A DNA stretch of 64,000 nt from Aquihabitans sp. G128 (lineage in GTDB: Bacteria; Actinomycetota; Acidimicrobiia; Acidimicrobiales; Iamiaceae): positions 3,410,001 through 3,474,000 of the forward strand of contig NZ_CP077604.1 in assembly GCF_019048865.1 (NCBI RefSeq), given 5' to 3'. Under the pieces are notes generated by a model. The model saw only the letters and a program-made list of their open reading frames with translations, searched no databases and was not told where the DNA came from. Position 1 is the stretch's first letter; each line of letters begins with the position of its first letter. This document shows, piece after piece, positions 32,660 through 41,231 of the stretch. The position numbers were made by a program, and so were the translations under genes.

Positions 32660-33361
32660 ATGGCCCGAACCCGGAGCTGGTGGCCGGTCGTGGCGCTCGT
32701 CGCCGGCCTCGTGGTGGTCAACGTGGTGAGCAACCGGGTGGTCTCCGAACGGCTCTACGTCCCGTGGGCCGTGCTCTCCTCCGCGGTCCTGCTGGCGTTC
32801 GCCGTGCGCCTCGACGGCCGGAGCTTTGCCGACCTGGGGCTGGCTCGCCGCCAGGTCCCCCGGGGCCTCCGGTGGGGCGCCGTGCTGGCCGGCACCGTGG
32901 TGGCCATCTACGTGGTGGGCCTGCTGCTGCCCGCAACCCACGACCTGTTCCAGGACGAGCGGGTGAAGGGCTGGACCCTCGGCGAGACCCTGTTCGCCGC
33001 CTTCGTGCGGGTCCCCCTCGGCACCGTGCTGCTCGAAGAGGTCGCCTTCCGCGCCGTGGTGCCCGCCGTGGTGGGGGCCCGCACCCGGCGGTGGGTGGCC
33101 GTGGCCGCCTCGGCCGTGCTCTTCGGCCTCTGGCACGTGCTGCCCTCGCTGCACCTCGACCACGTGAACCCGGTGGCCGACGACACCCTCGGGCGCCTGC
33201 CCCTGTGGGTCACGGTGGGCGCCTCGGTGCTGTCCACGGCGGCGGTCGGGGTGTGGTTCTGGTGCCTGCGCCGCTGGTCCGACAGCCTCCTCGCCCCCAT
33301 GGCCCTCCACTGGGCCACCAACGGCCTCGGCTACCTGTTCGCTTGGTGGGCGTGGCGCTGA
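32660..33361 (+). CDS. CPBP-family intramembrane protease (Abi/CAAX-like)
   Basis: 233 residues with about seven membrane helices. The three CPBP motifs are present: LLEEVAFRAVVPAV (EExxxR), FGLWHVL (FxxxH) and ALHWATNGLGYL (HxxxN). Members are glutamate-type intramembrane endopeptidases; bacterial roles include bacteriocin self-immunity and surface-protein maturation. Substrate unknown. Divergent from the acyltransferase with a shared promoter segment, so both may act on the envelope. Confidence 0.9.
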   Translation: MARTRSWWPVVALVAGLVVVNVVSNRVVSERLYVPWAVLSSAVLLAFAVRLDGRSFADLGLARRQVPRGLRWGAVLAGTVVAIYVVGLLLPATHDLFQDERVKGWTLGETLFAAFVRVPLGTVLLEEVAFRAVVPAVVGARTRRWVAVAASAVLFGLWHVLPSLHLDHVNPVADDTLGRLPLWVTVGASVLSTAAVGVWFWCLRRWSDSLLAPMALHWATNGLGYLFAWWAWR

Positions 33362-33416
33362 CTCCACCCGCCGGCGGGCTGACCTGGGAACTGGTGGAAC
33401 GGACCGGGCCGCGTGC

Positions 33417-33422
33417 GATGAT
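33417..33422 (+). promoter_or_regulatory. Possible leaderless -10 box of purF
   Basis: GATGAT followed by 7 bases and the GTG at 33430. The first base is not the usual T, so this is weaker than the other boxes. Confidence 0.35.
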
Positions 33423-33429
33423 GGGGCCC

Positions 33430-35019
33430 GTGCGCGAACCGGTTGAAGACGTCGTCCTGGCCCGAGACCCCGACGACGACTCGCCGAAGGAAGCGTGCGG
33501 CGTCTTCGGCGTCTACGCCCCCGGCCAGCCCGTGGCCCACCTGACCTACCTCGGGCTCTACGCCCTGCAGCACCGGGGCCAGGAGTCGGCCGGCATGGCC
33601 GTCTCCGACGGCACCGACGTGACCGTGGTGAAGGACATGGGCCTGGTGTCGCACGTCTTCGACGAGCGCACCCTCGCCCCGCTCACCGGCCACCTGGCCA
33701 TCGGCCACACCCGGTACTCCACCACCGGCTCCAGCACCTGGCGCAACGCCCAGCCCGTCTACCGCGGCGTGGGCGAGACCCAGTTCGCCCTGGGCCACAA
33801 CGGCAACCTGGTCAACACCGCCGAGCTGGCCGAGGAGGCCGGCATGCTGCCCGGCACCGTGGCGTCCGACTCGGACCTGGTGGCCGAGCTGGTGGCCCAC
33901 GAGCTCGAGCGGGCCGACCAGCACGACGAGGTCGACCCCGACGCCGCGGTGGGCGCCTCGCTCGACGCTGCGGTGGCCAAGGTGCTGCCCCGCCTGCAGG
34001 GCGCCTTCTCGCTCACGATCATGGACGAGCACCGGGTGATCGGCGTGCGGGACCCCAACGGGTTCCGGCCGCTGTGCCTCGGCCGGCTCGACGACGGCGG
34101 CTGGGTGCTGGCCTCGGAGAGCCCGGCGCTCGACGTCGTCGGCGCCCACTTCGTGCGCGAGGTCGACCCCGGCGAGATGGTCATCATCGACGAGACCGGG
34201 GTGCGCTCGGTCATGCCGTTCCCGCCCGAGCGGCTCGACCCCAAGCTCTGCGTCTTCGAGTTCGTCTACTTCGCCCGCCCGGACACCCGCCTGTACGGCC
34301 GGAGCGTGCACCACGCCCGCGTGCGCCAGGGCGAGCTGCTCGCCGAGCAGGCGCCCGTCGAGGCCGACATGGTCATGGGCGTCCCCGAGTCCGGCCTCCC
34401 CGCCGCCGAGGGCTACGCCCGGGCGAGCGGCATCCCCTACGGCCAGGGCCTGGTGAAGAACCGCTACATCGGCCGCACGTTCATCGCCCCCAGCCAGGAG
34501 CTGCGGGCCCAGGGCGTGCGCATGAAGCTCAACCCGCTCAAGGAGAACCTGGCCGGCAAGCGCGTGGTGGTGGTCGACGACTCCGTCGTCCGGGGCACCA
34601 CCCAGAAGCAGCTGGTCAAGATGCTGCGCGAGAGCGGGGTGAAGGAGGTCCACCTCCGCCTCACCTCGCCGCCCATCAAGTGGTCCTGCTTCTACGGCAT
34701 CGACACCGGCCGCCGCTCGGAGCTGCTGGCCCACAACCTCACCGTCGACGAGATCCGCGACTACCTCAACGTCGACTCCATCGCCTTCATCACGCTCGAC
34801 CGCCTGATCTCCTCCACCGGCACCAGCGGCGCCGGCTTCTGCGACGCCTGCTTCACCGGGAACTACCCCGTGGCCGTGCCGGTGTCGCTGACCAAGGGCG
34901 TGCTCGAGGTCAGCGAGCGGGTGGGCCACACCGGCGAGGCCGTGCCCGTCCCCGCCCCCGGCGACGACCTGTTCACCAGCACCCGGCTCCCCGCCGACGA
35001 CGCCCACCAGGGCAGCTGA
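33430..35019 (+). CDS. purF: Amidophosphoribosyltransferase
   Basis: 529 residues from GTG 33430. It makes phosphoribosylamine from PRPP and glutamine, the first step of purine synthesis. A short propeptide (about 20 residues) precedes the catalytic Cys of EACGVFGVYA, which must be freed by cleavage. The glutaminase domain continues with YALQHRGQESAGMAVSD and IGHTRYSTTGSS. The phosphoribosyltransferase half has VVVVDDSVVRGTTQKQ (PRPP loop). C-terminal Cys residues (KWSCFYGID and GFCDACF) suit a structural Fe-S cluster as in the Bacillus enzyme. ATG at 33418 or 33421 are alternative starts. purM follows after 39 bases. Confidence 0.95.
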   Translation: MREPVEDVVLARDPDDDSPKEACGVFGVYAPGQPVAHLTYLGLYALQHRGQESAGMAVSDGTDVTVVKDMGLVSHVFDERTLAPLTGHLAIGHTRYSTTGSSTWRNAQPVYRGVGETQFALGHNGNLVNTAELAEEAGMLPGTVASDSDLVAELVAHELERADQHDEVDPDAAVGASLDAAVAKVLPRLQGAFSLTIMDEHRVIGVRDPNGFRPLCLGRLDDGGWVLASESPALDVVGAHFVREVDPGEMVIIDETGVRSVMPFPPERLDPKLCVFEFVYFARPDTRLYGRSVHHARVRQGELLAEQAPVEADMVMGVPESGLPAAEGYARASGIPYGQGLVKNRYIGRTFIAPSQELRAQGVRMKLNPLKENLAGKRVVVVDDSVVRGTTQKQLVKMLRESGVKEVHLRLTSPPIKWSCFYGIDTGRRSELLAHNLTVDEIRDYLNVDSIAFITLDRLISSTGTSGAGFCDACFTGNYPVAVPVSLTKGVLEVSERVGHTGEAVPVPAPGDDLFTSTRLPADDAHQGS

Positions 35020-35058
35020 AGCCCTCTACTTCCCACCACCGGAGCAAGGACCACACCG

Positions 35059-36105
35059 ATGGGCGAGACCTATGAAGCCGCGGGCGTCGACATCGCTGCC
35101 GGCGAAGAAGCCGTGCAGCGCATCAAGGACAAGGTGCGCTCGACGTTCCGCCCGGAGGTCATCGGCGACATCGGGGGGTTCGGCGGGCTGTTCAGCTTCG
35201 CCCAGCACCGCTACCGCCACCCGGTGCTGGTGTCGTCGACCGACGGCGTCGGCACCAAGGCGCTGATCGCCCAGGCGGCCGGGCGGTTCGACACCATCGG
35301 CGTCGACCTGGTGGCCATGTGCGTCGACGACCTGGTGTGCCAGGGTGCCGAGCCCCTCTTCTTCCTCGACTACATCGCGGTCGGCAAGCTCGACCCGGAC
35401 CACATCGAGCAGCTGGTCGAGGGCGTGGCCGAGGGCTGCCGCCAGGCCGGCTGCGCCCTGATCGGCGGCGAGATGGCCGAGCACCCCGGCGCCATGGAGC
35501 CCGGCGAGTTCGACCTGGTGGGCTTCGCGGTCGGCGTGGCCGAGCGGGACCAGCTCATCACCGGCGAGCACGTGAAGGCGGGCGACGCCCTCATCGGCCT
35601 CCCGTCGCCCGGCATCCGCTCGAACGGCTACTCCCTGGCCCGCCACGCGCTCCTCGAGACGGCCGGCCGCTCGCTCGACGGCCCCGCGTTCGACGGCGCG
35701 AAGCACACCCTGGCCGAGGAGCTCCTCGTGCCCTCGGTCATCTACGCGCCGGCCATCCAGGCGCTCCTCAAGCAGGTCGATGTGCGGTCCGTGGCCCACA
35801 TCACCGGCGGCGGCCTGGCCGGCAACCTCACCCGGGTGCTCCCCAAGGGCGTCGACGCGGTGGTCGACCCGCGGACCTGGGAGGAGCCCCGCGTGTTCGC
35901 CGAGATCCGCCACGCCGGCTCCATCTCGGTCGACGAGATGCGCAAGGTGTTCAACCTGGGCATCGGCATGGTGGTGGTGGTCCCGGCGGACGAGGCCCAC
36001 CGGGCCATCGACGTCCTCCGGTCCCACGGCCAGCGCGCCGTCGAGATCGGCGCCGTGGAGAAGGGCACCGGCGAGGTCCGGTTCACCGCGCACGATCCGC
36101 GCTGA
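35059..36105 (+). CDS. purM: Phosphoribosylformylglycinamidine cyclo-ligase (AIR synthetase)
   Basis: 348 residues. Closes FGAM to AIR with ATP, step 5. Signatures: GETYEAAGVDIAAGEEAVQR, LVSSTDGVGTKALIAQ (ATP loop), DDLVCQGAEPLFFLDY, GCALIGGEMAEHPG, and HITGGGLAGNLTRVLP. A GGAGCAAGGA site lies upstream of ATG. Probably an operon with purF. The 103 bases after it hold only a G/C-rich spacer and the ribosome site of the next gene. Confidence 0.96.
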   Translation: MGETYEAAGVDIAAGEEAVQRIKDKVRSTFRPEVIGDIGGFGGLFSFAQHRYRHPVLVSSTDGVGTKALIAQAAGRFDTIGVDLVAMCVDDLVCQGAEPLFFLDYIAVGKLDPDHIEQLVEGVAEGCRQAGCALIGGEMAEHPGAMEPGEFDLVGFAVGVAERDQLITGEHVKAGDALIGLPSPGIRSNGYSLARHALLETAGRSLDGPAFDGAKHTLAEELLVPSVIYAPAIQALLKQVDVRSVAHITGGGLAGNLTRVLPKGVDAVVDPRTWEEPRVFAEIRHAGSISVDEMRKVFNLGIGMVVVVPADEAHRAIDVLRSHGQRAVEIGAVEKGTGEVRFTAHDPR

Positions 36106-36208
36106 GGCTCGTCACGCACGCGCCGCCGGGCGCTCCTCGTTGTCGTGCCGCTGGCGCACCTCGGTGGTGTGCCCTCCCGCCTCTCGGCACAGCGAGGGAG
36201 CAGGTCAC

Positions 36209-36904
36209 GTGGCAGAGCTCATCGACCGGCGCCGTGCCGGCCGGGTGGCCGCAACGGCTCCGCAGGCGGCCCTGCGCTACGAGCCGGTCGTCGACCTCGC
36301 GACCTTCGCGGTCGTGGGGGCCACCGTCGTGGCGCCGAGCGGTGCCCGCCACGACCTCGCGCTCCTGGGCCGGGCCGCGGCGGAGTTCGCCCGGTCGGCC
36401 CCGCCCGCCTGGTGGTTGGCCGTGCCGCTCTCGCTGGACGGGCACCGCGGCCGGGAGGTCGCCGGATCGGTGGGGGCGGCGGCCGTGGCGGCCGGCCTGG
36501 CCCTCGACCGCCTCCTCGTCGAGGTCGACCCGTCGTGCTTCGCCGACCGCGCCGCCGCCGACGCGGTCCGAGGGCTCTCGGGCCTCGGCATCCGGGTGGG
36601 GCTCAGCGGTCTCGGGCCGCACCGGACCACCCTGGTGCACCTCCGCTCGGCACCGGTCGAGGTCGTCGTCCTCGACACGACCTGGGTCGGCGGCGCCGAC
36701 CCCGTGGGTCAGCGGACGCTGGCGGCGCAGCTCGCGGTCGCTCGGCGGCTCGGCCTGACCACCATGGCCACCGAGGTCGAGACCGGCGAGGGCGCGCTCC
36801 TCCTGGCGATGACCTCGTGCCAGCTGGCGCGTGGCCGGTGGTTCGGCGAAGCGCAGCCGATCGCCGCCCTCGCCCGCCGCCTCGCACCCGGTCGAGCCGT
36901 CTGA
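36209..36904 (+). CDS. Degenerate EAL-domain protein, probably catalytically dead
   Basis: 231 residues covering one EAL fold (YEPVVDLATFAVVGATVVAP at the start, VEVDPSCFADRAAADAV, GIRVGLSGLGPHRTTLVHL, VEVVVLDTTWVGG, TMATEVETGEGALLL, ARGRWFGEAQPI near the end). Comparison with active c-di-GMP phosphodiesterases shows the key residues gone: EAL/EVL is replaced by VGAT, the NxS segment is VPLSLDG, the DDFGTG motif is LSGLGP, and the Lys of KID is LDTTW. Only the E of TEVE and the final GxxxG-like strand remain. It is therefore likely a c-di-GMP-independent scaffold or binding protein. GTG start with GAGGGAG upstream. Its 3' end converges on the large LuxR regulator. Confidence 0.8.
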   Translation: MAELIDRRRAGRVAATAPQAALRYEPVVDLATFAVVGATVVAPSGARHDLALLGRAAAEFARSAPPAWWLAVPLSLDGHRGREVAGSVGAAAVAAGLALDRLLVEVDPSCFADRAAADAVRGLSGLGIRVGLSGLGPHRTTLVHLRSAPVEVVVLDTTWVGGADPVGQRTLAAQLAVARRLGLTTMATEVETGEGALLLAMTSCQLARGRWFGEAQPIAALARRLAPGRAV

Positions 36905-36923
36905 GGCCGCGGCGCCGCCACGG

Positions 36924-39362
36924 TCAGAGGACGCCCAGGCGTTGAGCCACCACCACCGCCTCGGCCCGCGACCGCACGCCGAGCTTCCGGTAGAGGTTGC
37001 GCAGGTGGGTCTTGAGCGTGTTGGGGGACAGGTAGAGGTCGCCGGCGATCGCCGCGAGCGAAGCAGGCCCGGCGATGGCCCCGAGGACCTCGGCCTCGCG
37101 GGCCGTGAGGCGGGCGGGATCGGGTTGGCCCGGGCCGGCCGGGTGCTCGAGCAGCGGGTGCCACGGGCCGGGGAGGGCGTTCAGGGCGACCCGGGCGGCG
37201 GCAGGGAGCTCGAGGAACGGCCCGGCCAGCGCCTCGGGCGCGGCCACGGCCAGGGCGGCCACGAGCTCGTCGGCGAGCGAGTCGCTCCCGACGTGAGCGG
37301 CGATCGTGGCCCGGGCGACCAACCGGTGCAACCGGGTGATCGGCCAGCTGGGGGCCCGCCAGGCCTCGACCTCCTCGGCGCGGGTCGGGTCCAGCTCGGC
37401 GAGGGCGACGACGGTGTCCGGCCCGATGGCGAGGTCGGCGAGCGCCGCCAAGGCCCGCCCTCGCTCGCCGAGGCGTCCGAGGGCCCGGGCGCGGAGTGCG
37501 CCGGCGCGCTGGTGCCAGGCGTCCCGGTGCGGCGCCCGCACCTCGTCGAGGAGCTGGAGCGCCAGGTCGGGATCGCCGGCGCGCAGGGCGGCCTGGGCCC
37601 GGATGGTGAGCGCCGCGGTGCGCCGGACCACCGAGCGCTGGCGGACGGCCACCTCGTCGGCTCGGGCCAGCGCGTCCTGGAGGAGGGCTTCGTCGCCCTG
37701 GAGGAGGCCGACCTGGGCGCGGGCCAGGTGGGCCTCGCCCAGCACGTGGTGGTCGGGCAGGCCGCGGTGGGCCGCTGCGGCGGTGGCGTCGGCAGCGTGG
37801 CGCAGGGCGGCCCGGGCCTCGCCTCGCAGCGCGTGGGCCCACGCCGCGGTGGCCTGGCCGTGGAGGCGGGGGAGGAACGCGACGGCGGGATCGTCGGCGA
37901 TCGCGTCCAGTCGGGCCACGGCGTGGTCCCAGCGGTACAGCAGGACCTCGGCCCGGGCGGCGGCCACCGCCGCCAGCGGTCGGGCGTGACCTGGGGGCTC
38001 GCCCGGGCCGGCGTCGGCGACCGTGGCGAGGGCCCGCTCGGCGCGGGCGAGGGCGACGTCGGCCCGGGTCCCGTGCAGGACGGAGGAGGCGAAGGTGGTG
38101 TCGTGGCGGACCTGTTGGGCGGGCGTCAGGCGGGGACGGTCGAGCGTGGCGCTGGCGAGCACGTCGGTGGCGGCCTCGTGCTGGCCCGCGCCGAGGGCGA
38201 GGGCTGCGTAGTGGAGCGCCGGCTCCGGGTCGCCGTCCCAGATCGGGCGCGGCACCACCTCGAACAACGACCAGAGGTCGTGGTCGTCGCCCTGCTCGGC
38301 GGCGCGGAGCGACGAGGCCACCAGGAGCTCCACCGCGCCGGCCCAGAGGCCGCGATCGACCAGCAGCTGGATGGCCCGGCGGGGGTGGTCGGCCTCCTGG
38401 TGCCACGCTGCGGCAGCTCGCGCCAGCTCCTGGGGCCGGGGGTCGGAGACCACCTCGAGCCGCCGTCGGAGCCCCGTGGCGAGGAGCGTCGGCAGCACGA
38501 GGGCGTCGCGATCGGTGGGGTCGGGCTCGAGGATCGGTTCGGTGCGCGCCAGGGCCACCAGCCGAGCGCCGGCACCCGGACCGAGGAGCGCGTCGGCCAG
38601 CCGAGGGGAGAGCCCGTCGACGGCCGCAGCCACGAGCAGCACCTCCACCTCCTCGGCCGAGCACGCGTCGACGACGGCGGTGGTCAGCACCTCCGCCAGG
38701 GCGTCCACGATGGCGTCGACCTCCTCGGGGGTGGGAGCTGCCTGGCGGCGGCCCAGCTCCGCGGCGGCCTTGGCCGCCGTGGCCCAGCCGCCGCTGCGCT
38801 GCGCCAGCTCCCGCACCCACCCCGGTGGGTCGGCGACGTCCTCGCCGGCGGCGCCCGCCAGGGCGGCGGCGTCGAGCGCGAGGTCGGCGTCGCCCAGCAC
38901 GCCGACGCGACCGTCGATGACCAGCCGCGCCACCGGCCAGTCGACGTAGCGGCGCGCGGTGGTGGCGGTCTGCACGCCGGCGTCCGCGTAGGCGCTGAGC
39001 TCGTCGGCGACGCGGTCGAGCTTCACGTCGTCGAGCAGGTGGAGGTCGTCGAACCCGACGAACGCCTCGGGCTCGTCGCGCAGCCGCTCGAAGAGGGAAC
39101 CGGGGCCCCGCGCCTCGATGGCGGCCCAGGCGGCCTCGACGGCGGGGAGCGCCGGCAGGCCGCCGAGGGCGGGCGCCGGGCCGGCGACCACGAGCCGGGC
39201 CCCGCCGCGGTCCCACGCCTCCCACCGGGCGGGGGCCGCCTGGTGCCGGCGCTGGAACCAGGTGGTGCGCCCGCTGCCCGGCCGGGCGACGAGGACGAGC
39301 AGGCGCGACCGGACGGGGTCCTCGTCCCGCCCGCCCTGCAGCACTCGCCCGGTCCCGTACAC
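36924..39362 (-). CDS. Large LuxR-family regulator of MalT/AAA-TPR type with degenerate P-loop
   Basis: 812 residues from GTG 39362. An N-terminal NTPase-like domain has LLVLVARPGSGRTTW in the Walker A position and AFVGFDDLHLLDD as Walker B. The invariant Walker A Lys is Arg (GSGRTT), so ATP binding may be weakened. A long all-helical middle (about 300-720) of Ala/Leu/Arg-rich repeats resembles TPRs. The C-terminal LuxR helix-turn-helix (about 750-812) reads LTAREAEVLGAIAGPASLAA and SPNTLKTHLRNLYRKLGVRS. STAND regulators like MalT and LAL proteins act as ligand-gated activators. GTG 39344 is a possible later start. The divergent neighbour is the exosortase-like gene, a plausible target. Confidence 0.85.
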   Translation of the reverse strand: MYGTGRVLQGGRDEDPVRSRLLVLVARPGSGRTTWFQRRHQAAPARWEAWDRGGARLVVAGPAPALGGLPALPAVEAAWAAIEARGPGSLFERLRDEPEAFVGFDDLHLLDDVKLDRVADELSAYADAGVQTATTARRYVDWPVARLVIDGRVGVLGDADLALDAAALAGAAGEDVADPPGWVRELAQRSGGWATAAKAAAELGRRQAAPTPEEVDAIVDALAEVLTTAVVDACSAEEVEVLLVAAAVDGLSPRLADALLGPGAGARLVALARTEPILEPDPTDRDALVLPTLLATGLRRRLEVVSDPRPQELARAAAAWHQEADHPRRAIQLLVDRGLWAGAVELLVASSLRAAEQGDDHDLWSLFEVVPRPIWDGDPEPALHYAALALGAGQHEAATDVLASATLDRPRLTPAQQVRHDTTFASSVLHGTRADVALARAERALATVADAGPGEPPGHARPLAAVAAARAEVLLYRWDHAVARLDAIADDPAVAFLPRLHGQATAAWAHALRGEARAALRHAADATAAAAHRGLPDHHVLGEAHLARAQVGLLQGDEALLQDALARADEVAVRQRSVVRRTAALTIRAQAALRAGDPDLALQLLDEVRAPHRDAWHQRAGALRARALGRLGERGRALAALADLAIGPDTVVALAELDPTRAEEVEAWRAPSWPITRLHRLVARATIAAHVGSDSLADELVAALAVAAPEALAGPFLELPAAARVALNALPGPWHPLLEHPAGPGQPDPARLTAREAEVLGAIAGPASLAAIAGDLYLSPNTLKTHLRNLYRKLGVRSRAEAVVVAQRLGVL

Positions 39363-39425
39363 AGGGAGAGAGGAACGATCGCGGCTCGCCACGTGACGGT
39401 GGGCGATCCGTTGTGGGCGAGAAGT

Positions 39426-39444
39426 GACGAACGTCGCATTCGTC
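39426..39444. repeat. Inverted repeat between the LuxR regulator and the exosortase-like gene
   Basis: GACGAA-N7-TTCGTC in the 118-base divergent gap, 64 bases upstream of the LuxR start and 37 upstream of GTG 39481. Size and symmetry fit an operator for a dimeric HTH protein. Confidence 0.45.
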
Positions 39445-39480
39445 CGTGTCAGAGTCGCCGGGTGATCGGCTCCTCCTGGG

Positions 39481-40098
39481 GTGCGATCGTCAGGCTCGCC
39501 GGCCCTTGCCGGCCCCACTGCGCCCCGGAGCGCCGCCCTCGGGGCGGTCGCTCCCCTGCGCGGCGTGGCCGCCTTCGCCTTCCTCGCCGCGGCGGTCGCG
39601 CTCCTGGCCTGGAGCGGGCTCCAGGGCGTCGAGGCTGCCACCGCCGCCCGCCTGAGCCGCTGGCTGGGCACCACGGCGAGCGCCAACGGCTCGGTCGTGC
39701 GGGTCGTCGTCGACGCCCACCCCGACGATCCGGCCATCCCGGCGGGCGGCCGCGTGGAGGGCGGCTTCACCATCGCCCCGGGCTGCAGCGTCGCCTTGTT
39801 CCTGGCCCCGATGCTCGGCGCCGCCGCCCTGCTGGTGCGCAACCGCCGGCTGGCCGTGCGCGCCGTCGTGCGCGCCGCTCTGGTGGTGGGGCCCGTGCTC
39901 CTCCTGGTGTCGCAGGCTCGCTTCGTCGCCACCGCCCTCCTGATCGACCACGTCGGCCAGGACCGCGGCTTCGGCCTCGCCCACGTGCTGGTGGGCTCGA
40001 TCATCTCGACGGTCGGCCTCGTCGCCGGCCTCGGCACGTTCGTCTGGCTGTGCCTGCGCGCCGACGGATCGCCGTCCCCCTCGCCCCAACCAGCTTGA
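39481..40098 (+). CDS. Exosortase/archaeosortase-like membrane transpeptidase
   Basis: 205 residues, about four to five membrane helices. First helix VAAFAFLAAAVALLAWSG, then an outside loop of ~50 residues. A helix pair follows carrying the three residues that define exosortases: Cys in IAPGCSVALFLAPML, Arg in VSQARFVATALLI (family pattern N-x-x-R) and His in GFGLAHVLVGSIIS. Exosortases cut C-terminal sorting signals (PEP-CTERM and relatives) and attach the protein to a surface acceptor. The next gene encodes a secreted protein with such a C terminus. The call rests on motif order and topology; overall identity to named Xrt subfamilies cannot be judged here. GTG start; a CAGAGT box and another GTG at 39462 exist upstream in a different frame. 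Confidence 0.65.
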   Translation: MRSSGSPALAGPTAPRSAALGAVAPLRGVAAFAFLAAAVALLAWSGLQGVEAATAARLSRWLGTTASANGSVVRVVVDAHPDDPAIPAGGRVEGGFTIAPGCSVALFLAPMLGAAALLVRNRRLAVRAVVRAALVVGPVLLLVSQARFVATALLIDHVGQDRGFGLAHVLVGSIISTVGLVAGLGTFVWLCLRADGSPSPSPQPA

Positions 40099-40121
40099 TC
40101 CCCATCCAAGGAGAACCCGCC

Positions 40122-41111
40122 ATGCCCCGCAACGCCCCACGCCGTCGGACCCGACGGTTCGTCGCCTCCGTCGCCGCCGCGGTGGCCGTGACCTCGCTCA
40201 CCGGTGGGGCCGCCTCCGCGGCCCCGCTGCCCACCGACGCCCCGGCGCCGGGCATCTCCAAGGCCATGGCCAACGGGGTCAACGTCCGCCTCCTCGGCAC
40301 CGACCAGCTCATCCCCACGGTCCAGGCCAACAACGACGGCACCATCCACCCGTTCGCCACCAACCCGGCCAACGCCATCGTGGCCGACCTCCCCGACGCC
40401 ATCTCGGTCGGCGTGGTGGGCCAGGTCACCTACGCCTATCCCCGGGACACCACGTTCCACCCGGCGGCGCACCCGAACAACCTCCTGGTGTCGGCGGCCT
40501 GCTCCGGCTTGATCGCGGAGAACTCGCTGATCGAGATCGGCAACACCGGTGACTGCAGCTCCACCACGTCACCGTCGGACGGCATCCGCCTGGACCTGGG
40601 CGGCATCGGCCTCCGCGCCGGCGCGGCCTACTCGTCGTGCACCGTCGACAACCAGGGCTACTGGACCGGCGACTCCACGCTGGCCAGCGTGCGGCTGGTC
40701 ACCCCGGCCATCCCGCCGTTCATCCCGGAGGTCACGCTGTTCGAGGTCCCCATCGATCCGGACCGCAACTTCGGCATCGACCTCGGCATCGCCCAGGTGA
40801 TGATGAACAAGGCCACCATCATCGGTGGCGCCCAGGACGGCAACCTGATCACCGACTCCAACCTGCCCCTGCCCGCTGACGCCGACGGCGTCATGGTGGA
40901 GGCGCTCGACGTCACCGTGGGCGGTGCGCTGGGCGTCGAGACCGGGTTCCGGGTCGGCCAGTCGGTCTGCTACAAGAGCATCGCCGCCGCCCCGCCCCAG
41001 ATCCCGCTGGTCCCCAAGCAGGGCGTGCCGGTCGCGGCCAGCACCGCAGCGGGCCTGCTCGGCCTCGCCGCCCTCGGCTACCGCCGCCGGGCCACGGCCG
41101 CCACCCGCTGA
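40122..41111 (+). CDS. Secreted protein with C-terminal tripartite sorting signal, likely exosortase substrate
   Basis: 329 residues. Basic start and hydrophobic core (RRFVASVAAAVAVTSLTG, ending GGAASAAPL) form a Sec or Tat-like signal. The mature part is beta-rich with four Cys (AACSG, DCSST, SSCTV, SVCYK), in the style of choice-of-anchor domains. The C terminus is tripartite: a motif VPKQGVP, a helix of ~18 residues (VAASTAAGLLGLAALGY) and a basic tail RRRATAATR, as in proteins processed by exosortases or sortases. It lies 23 bases after the exosortase-like gene with a good AAGGAG ribosome site, so the two are likely one operon. A strong hairpin follows the stop. Confidence 0.75.
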   Translation: MPRNAPRRRTRRFVASVAAAVAVTSLTGGAASAAPLPTDAPAPGISKAMANGVNVRLLGTDQLIPTVQANNDGTIHPFATNPANAIVADLPDAISVGVVGQVTYAYPRDTTFHPAAHPNNLLVSAACSGLIAENSLIEIGNTGDCSSTTSPSDGIRLDLGGIGLRAGAAYSSCTVDNQGYWTGDSTLASVRLVTPAIPPFIPEVTLFEVPIDPDRNFGIDLGIAQVMMNKATIIGGAQDGNLITDSNLPLPADADGVMVEALDVTVGGALGVETGFRVGQSVCYKSIAAAPPQIPLVPKQGVPVAASTAAGLLGLAALGYRRRATAATR

Positions 41112-41124
41112 CCGCTTCCCGCAC

Positions 41125-41153
41125 GGGTGGGGCGGCAGCTCGCCGCCCCACCC
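41125..41153 (+). terminator. Strong hairpin terminator after the sorting-signal protein gene
   Basis: GGGTGGGGCGGC pairs perfectly with GCCGCCCCACCC around a 5-base AGCTC loop, starting 14 bases after the stop. There is no U-tract, as is common for high-GC actinobacteria. It would separate the exosortase pair from the LPVTG gene. Confidence 0.65.
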
Positions 41154-41231
41154 GACCGCGTGGCGACCACCACCGTCGCCCTGCGATCCCCTGATCGGCG
41201 TGCTCGGCACGCACCACGAGAGGACCCCCAG

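Noticed and set aside
30281-33367. 1028-codon minus-strand frame
   Set aside because: Passes through several genes on both strands with no domain; real minus-strand genes here are dus and the acyltransferase.
36831-41111. 1426-codon plus-strand frame running across the LuxR gene, exosortase and sorting-signal protein
   Set aside because: Only its last ~330 codons (from 40122) are coding; the rest is antisense or out of frame.
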